A stretch of DNA of 64,000 nucleotides from Alteribacter lacisalsi (GCF_003226345.1 NZ_PDOF01000001.1:1550001-1614000); one strand, 5' to 3'; counted from the first letter of the stretch, positions 8,219 to 17,519 are shown. The notes: generated from the sequence alone by a model not told the origin. Translations and numbers: made by a program.

Positions 8219-9272
8219 GAGTTTCTCCTTTCTTCTCTGCCAGAGCAAGTCTGATGGTGAAGTAATCATATTCTTCGCCAAGCTCATCTTTTATTATTTT
8301 CAGCCGGTTTGTTCCGAGTCTGACAGCCGTCTCTTCAACTGTCCTGAGTTTTCGGCTGTCGGCAAACATCCCGGCTTCAAAGGAGGGATGCATTTTCGCT
8401 ATTTCCACTGCATGATCCTCCACGGTGCTTCTCTGCAAGTTCCGAATCCGCCGGACCTCTTCCAGGCTCATCCCCTTTTTAAGCAGATCCAGTGTTTTCC
8501 CCGCCGACCGGGTCATCAGTAGGCGGTCTTCCTCCGGTTTCACAAACGAGGCGAGAACAGAAAACTGATTTTTTTCCTGTAAAGAATTTAATATATGATG
8601 GAGCACCGTCCGAAATTTTATATACGTAAAGGAAGGGTCCCCCCCCTCCCCGGCCAATTGTGTATAAGTCTGTCCAGCACCGCTGGATGAAGAAAGACGA
8701 CTGACAAACAGGTAAGCGTACTCTTCTTCAATTGCTTCAAGTGAAGCCTTCAGTTCCCTGTAAAGCCTGCTTGCTGCAGCTGCTCTTTCCTCCTGTGTAC
8801 CGGGAAAATGCCGGCGGACCCATTCCTGCACGTCGTAGTCGTAATGAACCGGTACAAATTTACGGGACTTGTCCAGTACGTTTGACAGAGACTGAATGTA
8901 AAGGGATAACCGTTTCCAGAACCACTCAGCCTCTCCGCTCCATTCAAACCTTCCTGCATTATATTTTTCAGGAAGAAAGTATTTCTCATCAAGCTTTTTC
9001 AAAACGCCGCGCCCTGATTTCGTGATTGTCATGAGTCCCCGGTGTGACTCTGTCACCAGACCTGCTTTTGAAAGGTCTGAACGGACCTCATGAATGTATG
9101 CAGGAGAACGATGTTTTAAACTTGCCGTTAACGGTAAAACATAAAATAAAGATGCATCCTGAAGGGTCTGGGCTGAACGTTTACCGCTGAGCAGATGGAC
9201 GGCACCATTGCCTGTCCGCTGTCCTTTCAGCCGGGCCGTCATTGTAAGAAACAGCCATCTTTCAAGATCCAT
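8196..9272 (-). CDS. ypbB: YpbB-like protein with C-terminal helix-turn-helix domain
   Basis: The 358-residue protein precedes recQ exactly as in B. subtilis. The last 90 residues contain MSLEEVRRIRNLQRSTVEDH, a helix-turn-helix of the kind found in RecQ C-terminal (HTH_40) regions. The N-terminal half is helical and unassigned. A role assisting RecQ is inferred from the tight coupling (23-bp overlap) and the RecQ-like domain. Start ATG follows GGGGGGAAAGGA. Confidence 0.85.
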   Translation of the reverse strand: MDLERWLFLTMTARLKGQRTGNGAVHLLSGKRSAQTLQDASLFYVLPLTASLKHRSPAYIHEVRSDLSKAGLVTESHRGLMTITKSGRGVLKKLDEKYFLPEKYNAGRFEWSGEAEWFWKRLSLYIQSLSNVLDKSRKFVPVHYDYDVQEWVRRHFPGTQEERAAAASRLYRELKASLEAIEEEYAYLFVSRLSSSSGAGQTYTQLAGEGGDPSFTYIKFRTVLHHILNSLQEKNQFSVLASFVKPEEDRLLMTRSAGKTLDLLKKGMSLEEVRRIRNLQRSTVEDHAVEIAKMHPSFEAGMFADSRKLRTVEETAVRLGTNRLKIIKDELGEEYDYFTIRLALAEKKGETHAGTIRT

Positions 9273-9481
9273 TCCTTTCCCCCCCCTTCAACCGGTCAGT
9301 CTTACTTACTGAACCCATTATAGAAGATTAGACCGATTCCGGCTACAGTAAGCGCCGGCATGAAAAGTTCCCTGCACATTTTCTATTGAAAGTAAGAGGG
9401 AGAACATTTACAATAATCTTTAGGTGAGTAAAATCATTTCCATGTTCTTAATAAGGCCCTTTTTACATAATAGAAAATTAA

Positions 9482-9766
<285 letters not shown>

Positions 9767-9769
9767 CCT

Positions 9770-9806
9770 AAAAAACCACCCTGCCTTCGGGCACGGTGGT
9801 TTTTTA
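9770..9806 (+). terminator. Intrinsic terminator of fer
   Basis: AAAAAACCACC-C-TGCC, a TTCG loop and GGCA-C-GGTGGTTTTTT form a stem with one mismatch and a U tract. It could work in both directions. Confidence 0.9.
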
Positions 9807-9876
9807 TTGATTCTGTAAAGGTCTTCAGTCAGAGATCAGTAGGCATTGCGGGCCAGACTAAACCCGGCAGGGCAAA

Positions 9877-9895
9877 GCCCGCGGAAAGCGTCCGC
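9877..9895. repeat. Core of the dispersed repeat, inverted copy
   Basis: GCCCGCGGAAAGCGTCCGC is the exact reverse complement of the core in the copy at 41515 (GCGGACGCTTTCCGCGGGC). It lies between convergent fer and the M14 peptidase gene. Confidence 0.65.
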
Positions 9896-9936
9896 ATACA
9901 GTGTAATAAAGGTAATCTTAACAATAAAAGCCCAAA

Positions 9937-10992
9937 TTATAGTCTAAGCCCTTCGAGCGCAAGGGGTACACCGTTCGCCCAGATTTCACTGTACCCTCTT
10001 AATGGCAGCGGATTTGTACCGGTGCCAAGCTCAACTGTAAAACCCGGACGGCCCGTATTCTGTATAAACCAGTCTTTATAGCCCCCATCACTGTCTGCTG
10101 TATGAATAGGGACATAGGAACTGTTCCTTGACAGTCGGTGCACCATCTCTTTGCTCTCCGGAGGTTCAAACCCTTTATAACCCCAGAAAATCATCTGACC
10201 CTGGGAATGAAAAGCAATTACATAATCAAACCTTCGGCGGTTGGTGAAGTTAAATACAGCAAGCGCCTCCGGTTCTGTCAGAGCAGCCTTTCCGCTGTAA
10301 TGGCGGGGCCAGGGTCTGTCCGGGCTTTCGTCAGCCTCCTTCTGCCACCCCGCCGGCCACTGATGATTAAGATCTACACCGCGGATATTAGCAGACCAGT
10401 GATCAAACATCTCCCCTCCCCGGTTAATGTAACGGATTTTTTCACAGAAAGGATGGTTGGGATAATTCCCCTGCTGAACAAGCTCGATCCCATCAGGATT
10501 GACCATCGGAACGACGTAAAGTGTGACTTCCTTTAAAAGAGCAGCAGCATCATATCCAAAGAGGGATGCTTCATCAGCAGAAGCTTCAGCCAGATGATCA
10601 AGCCATTCGCATAGGAATTTACTCGTCATCCACTCATTTGCGTGCCATCCTCCAGAGTAGAACACCTCTTTCTTCCCGCTGCCTGCCGTAAAAGCGTAAA
10701 TTGGCTGGTTCATAACCGAATAACCGATCGTGTCGCAGTGTATCAGCCCTTGAGACAGCCATTTATCCCTGTACGCCTGAACATCAGCAAAATTAAACTC
10801 CTCAAGGCACACCCCTTTACGATGCCTCAGCCTGTTTTTCTGTTCAGGTACACATATGATCCTGCCCGGTTCAACATAGTACTCCAGATCTAAAGTGCCA
10901 TTATTAAAATTACAGAGTGCCAAGGGACTGATCCCGTATTTTACTGCGATCCTGCGCACCGTGTCGCCTCTTTGAACTGTATAACGGTTCAT
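9937..10992 (-). CDS. LysM-M14 peptidase, gamma-D-glutamyl-diamino acid endopeptidase I type
   Basis: Residues 3-48 form a LysM peptidoglycan-binding repeat (VQRGDTVRRIAVKYGIS). The rest is an M14 zinc carboxypeptidase domain with HxxE at H117 and E120, the third zinc ligand H262 and the catalytic Glu at E321 (TVELGTG). The architecture matches endopeptidase I of spore formers, which cuts gamma-D-Glu-diamino acid bonds in peptidoglycan peptides. There is no clear signal peptide, as in that family, so it may act in the mother cell or after lysis. Confidence 0.87.
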   Translation of the reverse strand: MNRYTVQRGDTVRRIAVKYGISPLALCNFNNGTLDLEYYVEPGRIICVPEQKNRLRHRKGVCLEEFNFADVQAYRDKWLSQGLIHCDTIGYSVMNQPIYAFTAGSGKKEVFYSGGWHANEWMTSKFLCEWLDHLAEASADEASLFGYDAAALLKEVTLYVVPMVNPDGIELVQQGNYPNHPFCEKIRYINRGGEMFDHWSANIRGVDLNHQWPAGWQKEADESPDRPWPRHYSGKAALTEPEALAVFNFTNRRRFDYVIAFHSQGQMIFWGYKGFEPPESKEMVHRLSRNSSYVPIHTADSDGGYKDWFIQNTGRPGFTVELGTGTNPLPLRGYSEIWANGVPLALEGLRL

Positions 10993-11023
10993 TGGTTTCT
11001 CCCCCGCTTCCGGTGAAATAACA

Positions 11024-11052
11024 TTTCGAATATTTCCGCTTCATGATATGAT
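11024..11052 (+). promoter_or_regulatory. Candidate sigma-A promoter of serA
   Basis: TTTCGA (11024-11029) and TATGAT (11047-11052) are 17 bp apart. Transcription would start near 11059, which excludes the in-frame ATG at 11048 and supports the TTG start at 11099. Confidence 0.55.
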
Positions 11053-11098
11053 ATGCGTACATGCAGGCAGTATATCACCATACAGGGAGGTCCTTGAT

Positions 11099-12697
11099 TT
11101 GCTACAGACGGACAATCATGAAAGATTTACAGTACTCGTATCAGACCCATTAAGCAGTGAAGGACTTGCACCGCTGCTGAAAGTACCGCATATTCGCGTA
11201 ATCGAAAGATCTCTTGATCAATTTGAGGAGCCGCTCCCCGGTATCGATGCGCTGATAGTCAGAAGTGCCACTGTCGTCACCAAAGAAGCGCTTGCACAAA
11301 TGCCTGACTTGAAACTGATCGGAAGAGCCGGAGTGGGCACAGACAACATTGATGTTGAAGCTGCTACAGAACGGGGCGTCATTGTGGTAAACGCGCCGGA
11401 CGGCAATACGATTTCCACTTGTGAGCATACCTTTGCTATGATGATGGCCCTGATGCGGAATATCCCTCAGGCGCACGCTTCTGTCAGATCTGGTGAATGG
11501 AACAGAAAGAAATTCGAAGGAGCAGAGCTCTACGGGAAGACGCTTGGAATTATAGGTTTTGGGAGAATCGGCTCGGAAATCGCAGCAAGAGCAAGAGCTT
11601 TTAGAATGAAAGTCATGGTTTACGATCCGTTTCTTACAGCAGAAAGGGCAAATAAAGCAGGCGTTAAAGCCGCATTGCTGGAGGATGTTCTTGAACAAGC
11701 GGATATTCTCACTGTACATACACCTCTTGTTAAAGAAACGAGAGGATTGATAAACAGGACAACTATCGCCAGGATGAAAAAAGGGGCATTTCTTTTAAAC
11801 TGTGCACGAGGCGGGATCGTGGATGAAGCTGCTCTTGCCGCAGCTCTTGAAAGCGGGCAGTTAGCCGGAGCAGCCCTTGATGTGTTTGAATCTGAACCTC
11901 TCGGGGATTCCCCGCTCAGACAGATGAACCAGGTTATCCTCACCCCTCACATTGCTGCGTCTACGAAAGAAGCACAGCAAAGCGTGGCAAGACAGGTGTC
12001 TGAGGAAATCATTGCATTTTCCGAAGGGAGAACAGTGACGCACGGGCTTAACTTCCCCCACATCCCCGGTGAGCAGTTTGATAAAATACGGCCGTTCTAT
12101 GACCTGGCTGTTAAAATGGGGAAAATGGCATCCAATTTCATGCGAGTGCCGGTCAAAAACCTTTCCGTCTCCTACTCGGGTGAAATTGCAGAACAGGATA
12201 CAACCCTGCTTACCCGTGCTGCACTGAAAGGCTTCTTTAAAAACCGAATCGACTCTTACGTTAACGATGTTAACGTTTCTTATATTTCAAAAGAACGAGG
12301 TGTCTCCTGGAGCGAAAAACGTTCGCAGGAAGAAACAGGCTACCAGAATCTGATCAGCATTACCGTTGAAGGAGAGGACCACTTCTTTTCCCTTACAGGC
12401 ACTTCCAACAGGGACTTTGGACTGCGGTTCTTAAAGATCGATGATTTCTCAGCTGACTTTCAGCCCTCTGAGCATCAGCTGTTTATCAGCCATACAGACA
12501 AACCTGGTGTGATCGGCAGTGTAGGCCAGCTCCTTGGTACGCACGATGTCAACATCGCAACCATGCATGTAGGGCGCAAATCAGAAGGCGGCGAGGCCAT
12601 GATGATGCTCACTGTGGACAAGGAAATATCGTCTGAAACCGCATCTGCACTGCAGAAAACAAAAGAAATTAACCGTGTCATCGTTCTCGAACTTTAA
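11099..12697 (+). CDS. serA: D-3-phosphoglycerate dehydrogenase
   Basis: SerA oxidises 3-phosphoglycerate to 3-phosphohydroxypyruvate, the first step of serine synthesis. I choose the TTG at 11099 because it lies 8 nt after GGAGG and gives a start comparable to B. subtilis SerA. The 532-residue product has the substrate-binding half, the NAD-binding loop GFGRIG, the catalytic ILTPHIAAST region, an intervening domain and a C-terminal ACT domain (LFISHTDKPGVIGSVG) that usually binds serine for feedback control. Confidence 0.95.
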   Translation: MLQTDNHERFTVLVSDPLSSEGLAPLLKVPHIRVIERSLDQFEEPLPGIDALIVRSATVVTKEALAQMPDLKLIGRAGVGTDNIDVEAATERGVIVVNAPDGNTISTCEHTFAMMMALMRNIPQAHASVRSGEWNRKKFEGAELYGKTLGIIGFGRIGSEIAARARAFRMKVMVYDPFLTAERANKAGVKAALLEDVLEQADILTVHTPLVKETRGLINRTTIARMKKGAFLLNCARGGIVDEAALAAALESGQLAGAALDVFESEPLGDSPLRQMNQVILTPHIAASTKEAQQSVARQVSEEIIAFSEGRTVTHGLNFPHIPGEQFDKIRPFYDLAVKMGKMASNFMRVPVKNLSVSYSGEIAEQDTTLLTRAALKGFFKNRIDSYVNDVNVSYISKERGVSWSEKRSQEETGYQNLISITVEGEDHFFSLTGTSNRDFGLRFLKIDDFSADFQPSEHQLFISHTDKPGVIGSVGQLLGTHDVNIATMHVGRKSEGGEAMMMLTVDKEISSETASALQKTKEINRVIVLEL

Positions 12698-12720
12698 TGC
12701 CTGCTGTAAATTCTAATGAC

Positions 12721-12770
12721 AGAGAACCCCGGAAAGCGGGAATGTCCCTCACCTTCCGGGGTTCTCTGTT
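12721..12770. terminator. Bidirectional terminator between serA and the PHP phosphatase gene
   Basis: AGAGAACCCCGGAA (12721-12734) pairs with TTCCGGGGTTCTCT (12754-12767) between converging genes. Confidence 0.85.
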
Positions 12771-12773
12771 TCT

Positions 12774-13586
12774 TTATGTCAGGCTTACTTCTTTTCTTTT
12801 ACCCTGATTAAACGTCATGAGTGTTGTATATCCTGCCTCCCTGGCAAGGGCCACAGCCTCCTCATATCTGTATCCGACATGAGCCGGCTCGTGAGCATCG
12901 GATGACAGGACGATCGGGACATTTTTCTTTTGGCACATTTTCAGCAGTTCCGGTTCAGGATACATTTTCTCTACAGGCTTTCTAAGGCCAGCGGTACTGA
13001 TTTCTACACATGTTTTGGAATTGGCAAGGGCCGAGGTGATCCGGTCGTACTCATTCATCAGAAATTCCCGGTCATCAGGCACATATCTGAAGATTTTCAC
13101 CAGATCAAGGTGGCCGATGACGTCAAACAAATTGCTTTCCGAAAGAGTAACAACCTGGTCAAAATACTTCCTGTAAACTTCCTTCACGTCCCGCCTTTCC
13201 CACTCTTTTCTGTACTCGGCAAGATCGATGCCGAAGTCCCCTACCCAGTGGATGCTCCCAATGACATAATCGAACGGATAATCCCTAATGAATCTTTCCA
13301 TTTCAGCATGCCTGCCTGGAGTATAGTCCATTTCTATGGACATTTTTACATCAAGCCCCTGCTTCTCTGCTTCCTTAAAAAGATCCACATATTCCTCCAT
13401 CGTGTACCATCTCCGCTTATCTACCCACGGATTGCTCAAAATGTCTTTTGTCTCATGAAAATGATAAGCATGTTCCGAGATCCCAAATTCCTCAATTCCC
13501 TCTTCCTCAGCCTTCGTAATGAACGCTCTCAAATAGTCGATCGTGAGAGTCCCCTTTTCCAGATGATTATGATAGTCTGTCCGCAT
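12774..13586 (-). CDS. PHP-domain phosphatase of the histidinol-phosphatase family
   Basis: The 270-residue protein opens with DYHNHLEKG, the first metal motif of the PHP fold, and carries GISEHAY, IEMDY, GSIHW, DVIGHLD and LSSDAH in the expected order for a trinuclear metal centre. The closest family known to me is HisJ-type histidinol-phosphatase; other PHP phosphoesterases cannot be excluded because no his genes lie nearby. Confidence 0.85.
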   Translation of the reverse strand: MRTDYHNHLEKGTLTIDYLRAFITKAEEEGIEEFGISEHAYHFHETKDILSNPWVDKRRWYTMEEYVDLFKEAEKQGLDVKMSIEMDYTPGRHAEMERFIRDYPFDYVIGSIHWVGDFGIDLAEYRKEWERRDVKEVYRKYFDQVVTLSESNLFDVIGHLDLVKIFRYVPDDREFLMNEYDRITSALANSKTCVEISTAGLRKPVEKMYPEPELLKMCQKKNVPIVLSSDAHEPAHVGYRYEEAVALAREAGYTTLMTFNQGKRKEVSLT

Positions 13587-13660
13587 GAACGCTCACTCCT
13601 TCCCAATGTGATTTCATTTTAGCATAACGCGGTCTCTCATACTTTTAGAGATTCTCCAAT

Positions 13661-13690
13661 TTGAAACAAGCCTTTCAAGTATGGTAAAGT
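13661..13690 (+). promoter_or_regulatory. Candidate sigma-A promoter of the acidic lipoprotein gene
   Basis: TTGAAA (13661-13666) and TAAAGT (13685-13690) are 18 bp apart, about 48 bp before the ATG at 13738. Confidence 0.55.
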
Positions 13691-13737
13691 TGGAACCAAC
13701 GCTGAAGAAATCATTCCAACTCAGAAAGGTGATGTAC

Positions 13738-14493
13738 ATGAAACGCCTCAAAAAGACATTTGCAATCGGAGTCGCTGTGACTACGATTTCTGTTCTGGCC
13801 GCATGCGGCGAAGATGAATCTCCGGAGGTTAACGAAGGTGAAGAACCGGCAGATCAGGAGCAGCCGGCTGACACAGATGATGAAGGAGACGATACAGCAG
13901 TCGAAGACATGCCTGAAGATACGTCTGATTTACCGGAAACGATCGCCACTGTTAATGGCGAAGATATTTCCCGTTCTGAGCTCGATATGCAGCTCCAGCA
14001 GCTTGAAGATATGATGGCGCAGCAGGGAATGGACCCGGAAGATGAAGAAATGCAGGAAATGATCCAAATGCAGATGCAGCAATTTATTGATCAGCTTGTG
14101 ACCCAGCGTATGCTCGTTCAGGAAGCTGACAATCAAGGTATTGAAGCAGATGAAGAACAAGTGGAGGAAGAGCTTGAAAACTTCAGAGCTCAATTTGAAG
14201 AGGAAGAAGATTATCAGGAGTTCCTTGAACAGATTGGCTATTCCGAAGATGAAGTAGAAGAGGAGTTCCGCAGCCAGATTGTTATTAATGAACTTCTTGA
14301 GCTTAACCACCTTGAAGAAGATGAAATTGAAGTAACTGACGAAGAAGTTGAACAGATGTATGAAATGCAGCAGATGCAAAACCCTGAAATGGGAGAACTT
14401 GATGATGAGCGTGAAAGCATCGAAGCTGCTGTAAAAGAGCAGAAGTATATTGAGCAGCTTCGTGAAGAAAGCGACATCGAGATTCACGTGTAA
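13738..14493 (+). CDS. Very acidic SurA N-terminal-type lipoprotein
   Basis: The ATG at 13738 lies after GAAAGGTGATG; an upstream in-frame ATG at 13681 would spoil the signal peptide. The signal MKRLKKTFAIGVAVTT ends in the lipobox LAAC (Cys23). A Glu/Asp-rich linker follows (about 24-65), then a SurA-N-like helical domain beginning at ETIATVNGEDISRSEL. No parvulin (peptidyl-prolyl isomerase) domain is present, so it is not a full PrsA foldase. It probably acts as an extracytoplasmic chaperone. The extreme acidity suits a high-salt or alkaline exterior. Confidence 0.87.
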   Translation: MKRLKKTFAIGVAVTTISVLAACGEDESPEVNEGEEPADQEQPADTDDEGDDTAVEDMPEDTSDLPETIATVNGEDISRSELDMQLQQLEDMMAQQGMDPEDEEMQEMIQMQMQQFIDQLVTQRMLVQEADNQGIEADEEQVEEELENFRAQFEEEEDYQEFLEQIGYSEDEVEEEFRSQIVINELLELNHLEEDEIEVTDEEVEQMYEMQQMQNPEMGELDDERESIEAAVKEQKYIEQLREESDIEIHV

Positions 14494-14564
14494 TTTAATT
14501 CCCCTGCAGCCGGGACGAAACAAATCAGCCTGCTTCCTGCAGGCTCAGTCCCTGCAGGAAATAG

Positions 14565-14603
14565 AAACGGTTCCAGTTAAAGTTTAACTGGAACCGTTTT
14601 TTT
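14565..14603 (+). terminator. Intrinsic terminator of the lipoprotein gene
   Basis: AACGGTTCCAGTT and AACTGGAACCGTT form a perfect 13-bp stem followed by TTTTTT. Confidence 0.92.
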
Positions 14604-14614
14604 GCTGTTTTAAT

Positions 14615-14713
14615 TTAGTGGATTACGCATCCGCGCTTTTTGAGTCCCATGTTCCTGATCATCTCTATGCATTCGGAAGACCAGGCCCCACTACCGGGCT
14701 TAAGTGTCCTCAC
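14615..14713 (-). CDS. Possible 32-residue peptide translationally coupled to the cobalamin adenosyltransferase gene
   Basis: A GTG at 14713 overlaps the stop of the adenosyltransferase gene (GTGA). The frame reads VRTLKPGSGAWSSECIEMIR, then NMGLKKRGCVIH, then TAA. The overlap is typical of coupled genes, but no independent ribosome site or homologue is known to me. It could be chance. Confidence 0.3.
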   Translation of the reverse strand: MRTLKPGSGAWSSECIEMIRNMGLKKRGCVIH

Positions 14714-15267
14714 TTAAATACATCCCCGCTGCTTCTGTAAAGAACATCTTTGTGGCCTTCCCTGAAGTTGACTACTCTTGCAGCCGCAAACAAGTAGTCC
14801 GACAGACGATTTACATACTTCAAAATCTCGGAAGGTATGTCTTCCTCCTCCATTGCAGCGATAATGTTCCGCTCGGCCCTGCGGGCAACAGTTCGGCACA
14901 CATGCAGATCTGCTGCAGCCTGACTGCCGCCCGGCAAAACGAAGGTTTTAATTTCCGGTGCTTCTGCCCAGTAGGTATCAATTGCTTTCTCGAGGATTTC
15001 CGTGTAAGCATCCTTCGTTTTATATTCAGGATTTTCCGTTACGTTGGCAAGGTCAGCCCCGAGATCAAACAGCTGCTGCTGAATTTCTGTGAGCTCCTCG
15101 CGCACGTCCTTTCCTGCCTGTTCAGTTAATGATACTACTGCTTTTCCGATAAAACTGTTCAGCTCATCTACTGTTCCATATGCCTCAACCCTTAAATGGT
15201 TTTTGGCTACACGTCTGCCAATCAGGTGCGTCTTTCCCTGATCACCTTTTTTTGTATAGATTTTCAT
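14710..15267 (-). CDS. PduO-type cob(I)alamin adenosyltransferase
   Basis: The protein starts MKIYTKKGDQGKTHLIG at 15267, after AGAAGGAGGCG. It shows the PduO family motifs TKKGDQGKT, VDELNSFIG and a C-terminal VNRLSDYLFAAAR helix. It transfers the adenosyl group of ATP to cob(I)alamin to make adenosylcobalamin. It is the last recognised gene of the B12 operon and overlaps btuD by 4 bp. Its product is also the ligand of the cobalamin riboswitch and of CarH/LitR-type regulators like that at 1-721. Confidence 0.94.
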   Translation of the reverse strand: MKIYTKKGDQGKTHLIGRRVAKNHLRVEAYGTVDELNSFIGKAVVSLTEQAGKDVREELTEIQQQLFDLGADLANVTENPEYKTKDAYTEILEKAIDTYWAEAPEIKTFVLPGGSQAAADLHVCRTVARRAERNIIAAMEEEDIPSEILKYVNRLSDYLFAAARVVNFREGHKDVLYRSSGDVFK

Positions 15268-16460
15268 TGTTTCGCCTCCTTCTGAAGAGATCTCAGGCAT
15301 TCGCCTACTTTCATCTTCAAATCTTCCACCCTCGGTTCCTTCTTTTCGCCTCTGCAGCTTGCAATAGTAAACTGGGCAATCTCGCTAAACTGCCTGGCCA
15401 GCTGAAGCGAAAGGCTGAGTGCTTCACTGTCTGTTAACGCACTGTTAAGAACGAGGGTAAGTGTTATACTTCCTTGTTCAGTTCGAGCAATAAAAACGGC
15501 GAAGGCTGATGAATGACTTTCTGCCAGATCTTCATAAGCTATGGGGAAGACGGTTTCCCAGCCGAACGGCTCCGGGTCCATCTCTGTCCGAAGGGTTCTC
15601 AGCGGCACATCACTTTGTGCTTCTATACCTTTGGCTGTTTCCCGAAACGACAGGAAGGGAACTCTGTTTTCGACCTCAAAAGGCCTGCACGTTATAAGTG
15701 GCACCGGCACGGATGGATGTGAAGATGTTACAACTGGTGCCTCATAAACGGCAGTAAGCCTGTCGGATGCGAGTACTTCTTCCGGACGCCCTTCTCCCTG
15801 AATCCGTCCCTCCTTCAAAAGAAGCAGACGGTCACAAAACATGGCAGCAATGTTCATATCATGCAGAATCGTAACGACAGTGAGCCCTTCTTCATTAACC
15901 AGTCTGTGCATCATACTCATCAAGTCTATTTGATAGGAAAGATCCAGATGGTTGGTCGGCTCATCCAGAAGCAGAAGGCGGGGCTCCTGCACAAGTGCTC
16001 TTGCCAGAAATACACGCTGTTGTTCACCGCCGCTGAGATCATGGAGAGGCGAGTCGGCAAATTGCATAAGATCCAGCTGATCCATCACACGCTTGACTAC
16101 TCTTTCATCTTCTTCGTCAAAGAAATTAAACAACCCTTTTTTATAAGGATATCTCCCCATGGAGGTCACTTCTCTGACAGTAAACGAAAAGGACTGCTCG
16201 TGCTTTTGAGGAAGAACAGCTGCAATTTTAGCCAGATCGCCGGCCCCATATTCATGAACCGGGCGCCCTTCAAGTTCAACAGACCCGGCTTGGGGTTTCA
16301 GTGCACCAGTGAATGTTTTCAGGAGCGTTGTTTTGCCGCATCCGTTTGGTCCAAGAATCCCGTAAAGAGCGCCCCCCTTAATAGAAAACGTCAGATCATG
16401 GAGAATCCGCTTATTATCATAGCCTGCGGAAATCCCTTTTACATCTATCATCCCGCTCAC
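15264..16460 (-). CDS. btuD: Cobalamin ABC transporter ATP-binding protein with C-terminal extension
   Basis: Residues 1-255 form a standard ABC ATPase: Walker A GPNGCGKT (37-44), signature LSGGE (142-146), Walker B LLLLDEPTNHLD (about 162-173) and the H-loop TILHD. It energises BtuC. Residues from about 265 to 398 form an extra domain seen also in B. subtilis YvrA; I see no catalytic motif that identifies it. Cobalamin specificity follows from the riboswitch and the downstream adenosyltransferase. Confidence 0.92.
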   Translation of the reverse strand: MSGMIDVKGISAGYDNKRILHDLTFSIKGGALYGILGPNGCGKTTLLKTFTGALKPQAGSVELEGRPVHEYGAGDLAKIAAVLPQKHEQSFSFTVREVTSMGRYPYKKGLFNFFDEEDERVVKRVMDQLDLMQFADSPLHDLSGGEQQRVFLARALVQEPRLLLLDEPTNHLDLSYQIDLMSMMHRLVNEEGLTVVTILHDMNIAAMFCDRLLLLKEGRIQGEGRPEEVLASDRLTAVYEAPVVTSSHPSVPVPLITCRPFEVENRVPFLSFRETAKGIEAQSDVPLRTLRTEMDPEPFGWETVFPIAYEDLAESHSSAFAVFIARTEQGSITLTLVLNSALTDSEALSLSLQLARQFSEIAQFTIASCRGEKKEPRVEDLKMKVGECLRSLQKEAKQ

Positions 16461-16466
16461 TCCTTC

Positions 16467-17519
16467 CTAGGAAAGTCCCGGTGATTTTTTCAGTTTGGAT
16501 ACAAGAATCAGCCCGAAAACAGGCGCTCCGATCAGAGCCGTAATCACCCCGATCGGCAGTTCCTGTGGAGCCAGAATGGTGCGTGCTGCCACGTCGGCAA
16601 GGATTAGAAATGCCCCGCCGGCAATGGCAGACAGCGGCAGCAGGTGCTTGTGATCTGGCCCTGCCAGGATTCTGACAAAATGAGGGATTACGAGTCCGAC
16701 AAATCCGATCATGCCTGAAACTGCTACAGCAGCCCCTGTCAAAATAGCTGCGGCTGTAACGATCAGCTGTTTTTTTCTTTTTACATCTATGCCAAGGTGT
16801 CTGGCTGATTCCTCCCCAAACGCAAATACATTCAGTTCACGCCAGTGAAAAAGAAGAAGCAGAAGACCTGCCGCAAAAAATGGAATAATCAGCGCCACAT
16901 AATTCCAACCTCTCATCCCTACAGAGCCCATCAGCCAGTTGATGATCTGTCGGAGTTCGTCTGTACTGAGGGCGATCATGAGTGAAATAAATGAACCGAG
17001 AAAAGAGCTGAGAATAATGCCCACAAGTATTATTGTTTCAACCGCCATTGTTCTGCTTACAAGTCTGGCAAACAGCAGCACAAGGTAAAGGGAGGCCATG
17101 CCTCCTAAAATCGCAGCCGCAGGTAATGTGAAAGAACCGAGCAGTGGAATCGTTAAACCGAAATAAAAGACAGCTACAGCCCCCACCGCGGCACCTGATG
17201 ATGCGCCAAGCGTATAAGGGTCCGCCAGGGGATTTCGCAGCAGCCCCTGAAACGCCGCTCCTGCAGCAGCAAGTGAAGCACCAACAAACAATGCCAGGAG
17301 GACCCGTGGCAGCCTGATTTCCATCACGATGTGAGCAAGTGTTGGCTCAACTTCTCCGAAGCTTCCAGGTACCAGGATTCTGAGCACATCTGCTGGTGAA
17401 ATCTTTACACTTCCTGCACCGATCCCCACCAGTAAGGCTCCTGCAAGAACAGTAAGGGCTATTATGTAGCCTGAAACGATCCTGTTTTTAGTAGTGTTCC
17501 GGGTAGATAAGTTCGGCAA
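16467..17519 (-). CDS. btuC: Cobalamin ABC transporter permease
   Basis: The 350-residue protein has about ten membrane helices and FecCD-family motifs such as GLLRNPLADPYTLGASSGAA and GFVGLVIPHFVR. It forms the channel of the BtuFCD importer. The start overlaps the 3' end of btuF by 32 bp. Confidence 0.94.
   Translation of the reverse strand: MPNLSTRNTTKNRIVSGYIIALTVLAGALLVGIGAGSVKISPADVLRILVPGSFGEVEPTLAHIVMEIRLPRVLLALFVGASLAAAGAAFQGLLRNPLADPYTLGASSGAAVGAVAVFYFGLTIPLLGSFTLPAAAILGGMASLYLVLLFARLVSRTMAVETIILVGIILSSFLGSFISLMIALSTDELRQIINWLMGSVGMRGWNYVALIIPFFAAGLLLLLFHWRELNVFAFGEESARHLGIDVKRKKQLIVTAAAILTGAAVAVSGMIGFVGLVIPHFVRILAGPDHKHLLPLSAIAGGAFLILADVAARTILAPQELPIGVITALIGAPVFGLILVSKLKKSPGLS

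Noticed and set aside
11048-11098. ATG at 11048 as the serA start
   Set aside because: It overlaps the likely -10 element and lacks a ribosome site; the TTG at 11099 follows GGAGG.
13930-14523. Long open frame of 197 codons antisense to the acidic lipoprotein gene
   Set aside because: The sense gene has a ribosome site, lipobox and family match. The antisense frame arises from GAA/GAT-rich codons read backwards as Phe/Leu-rich sequence and has no start signal.
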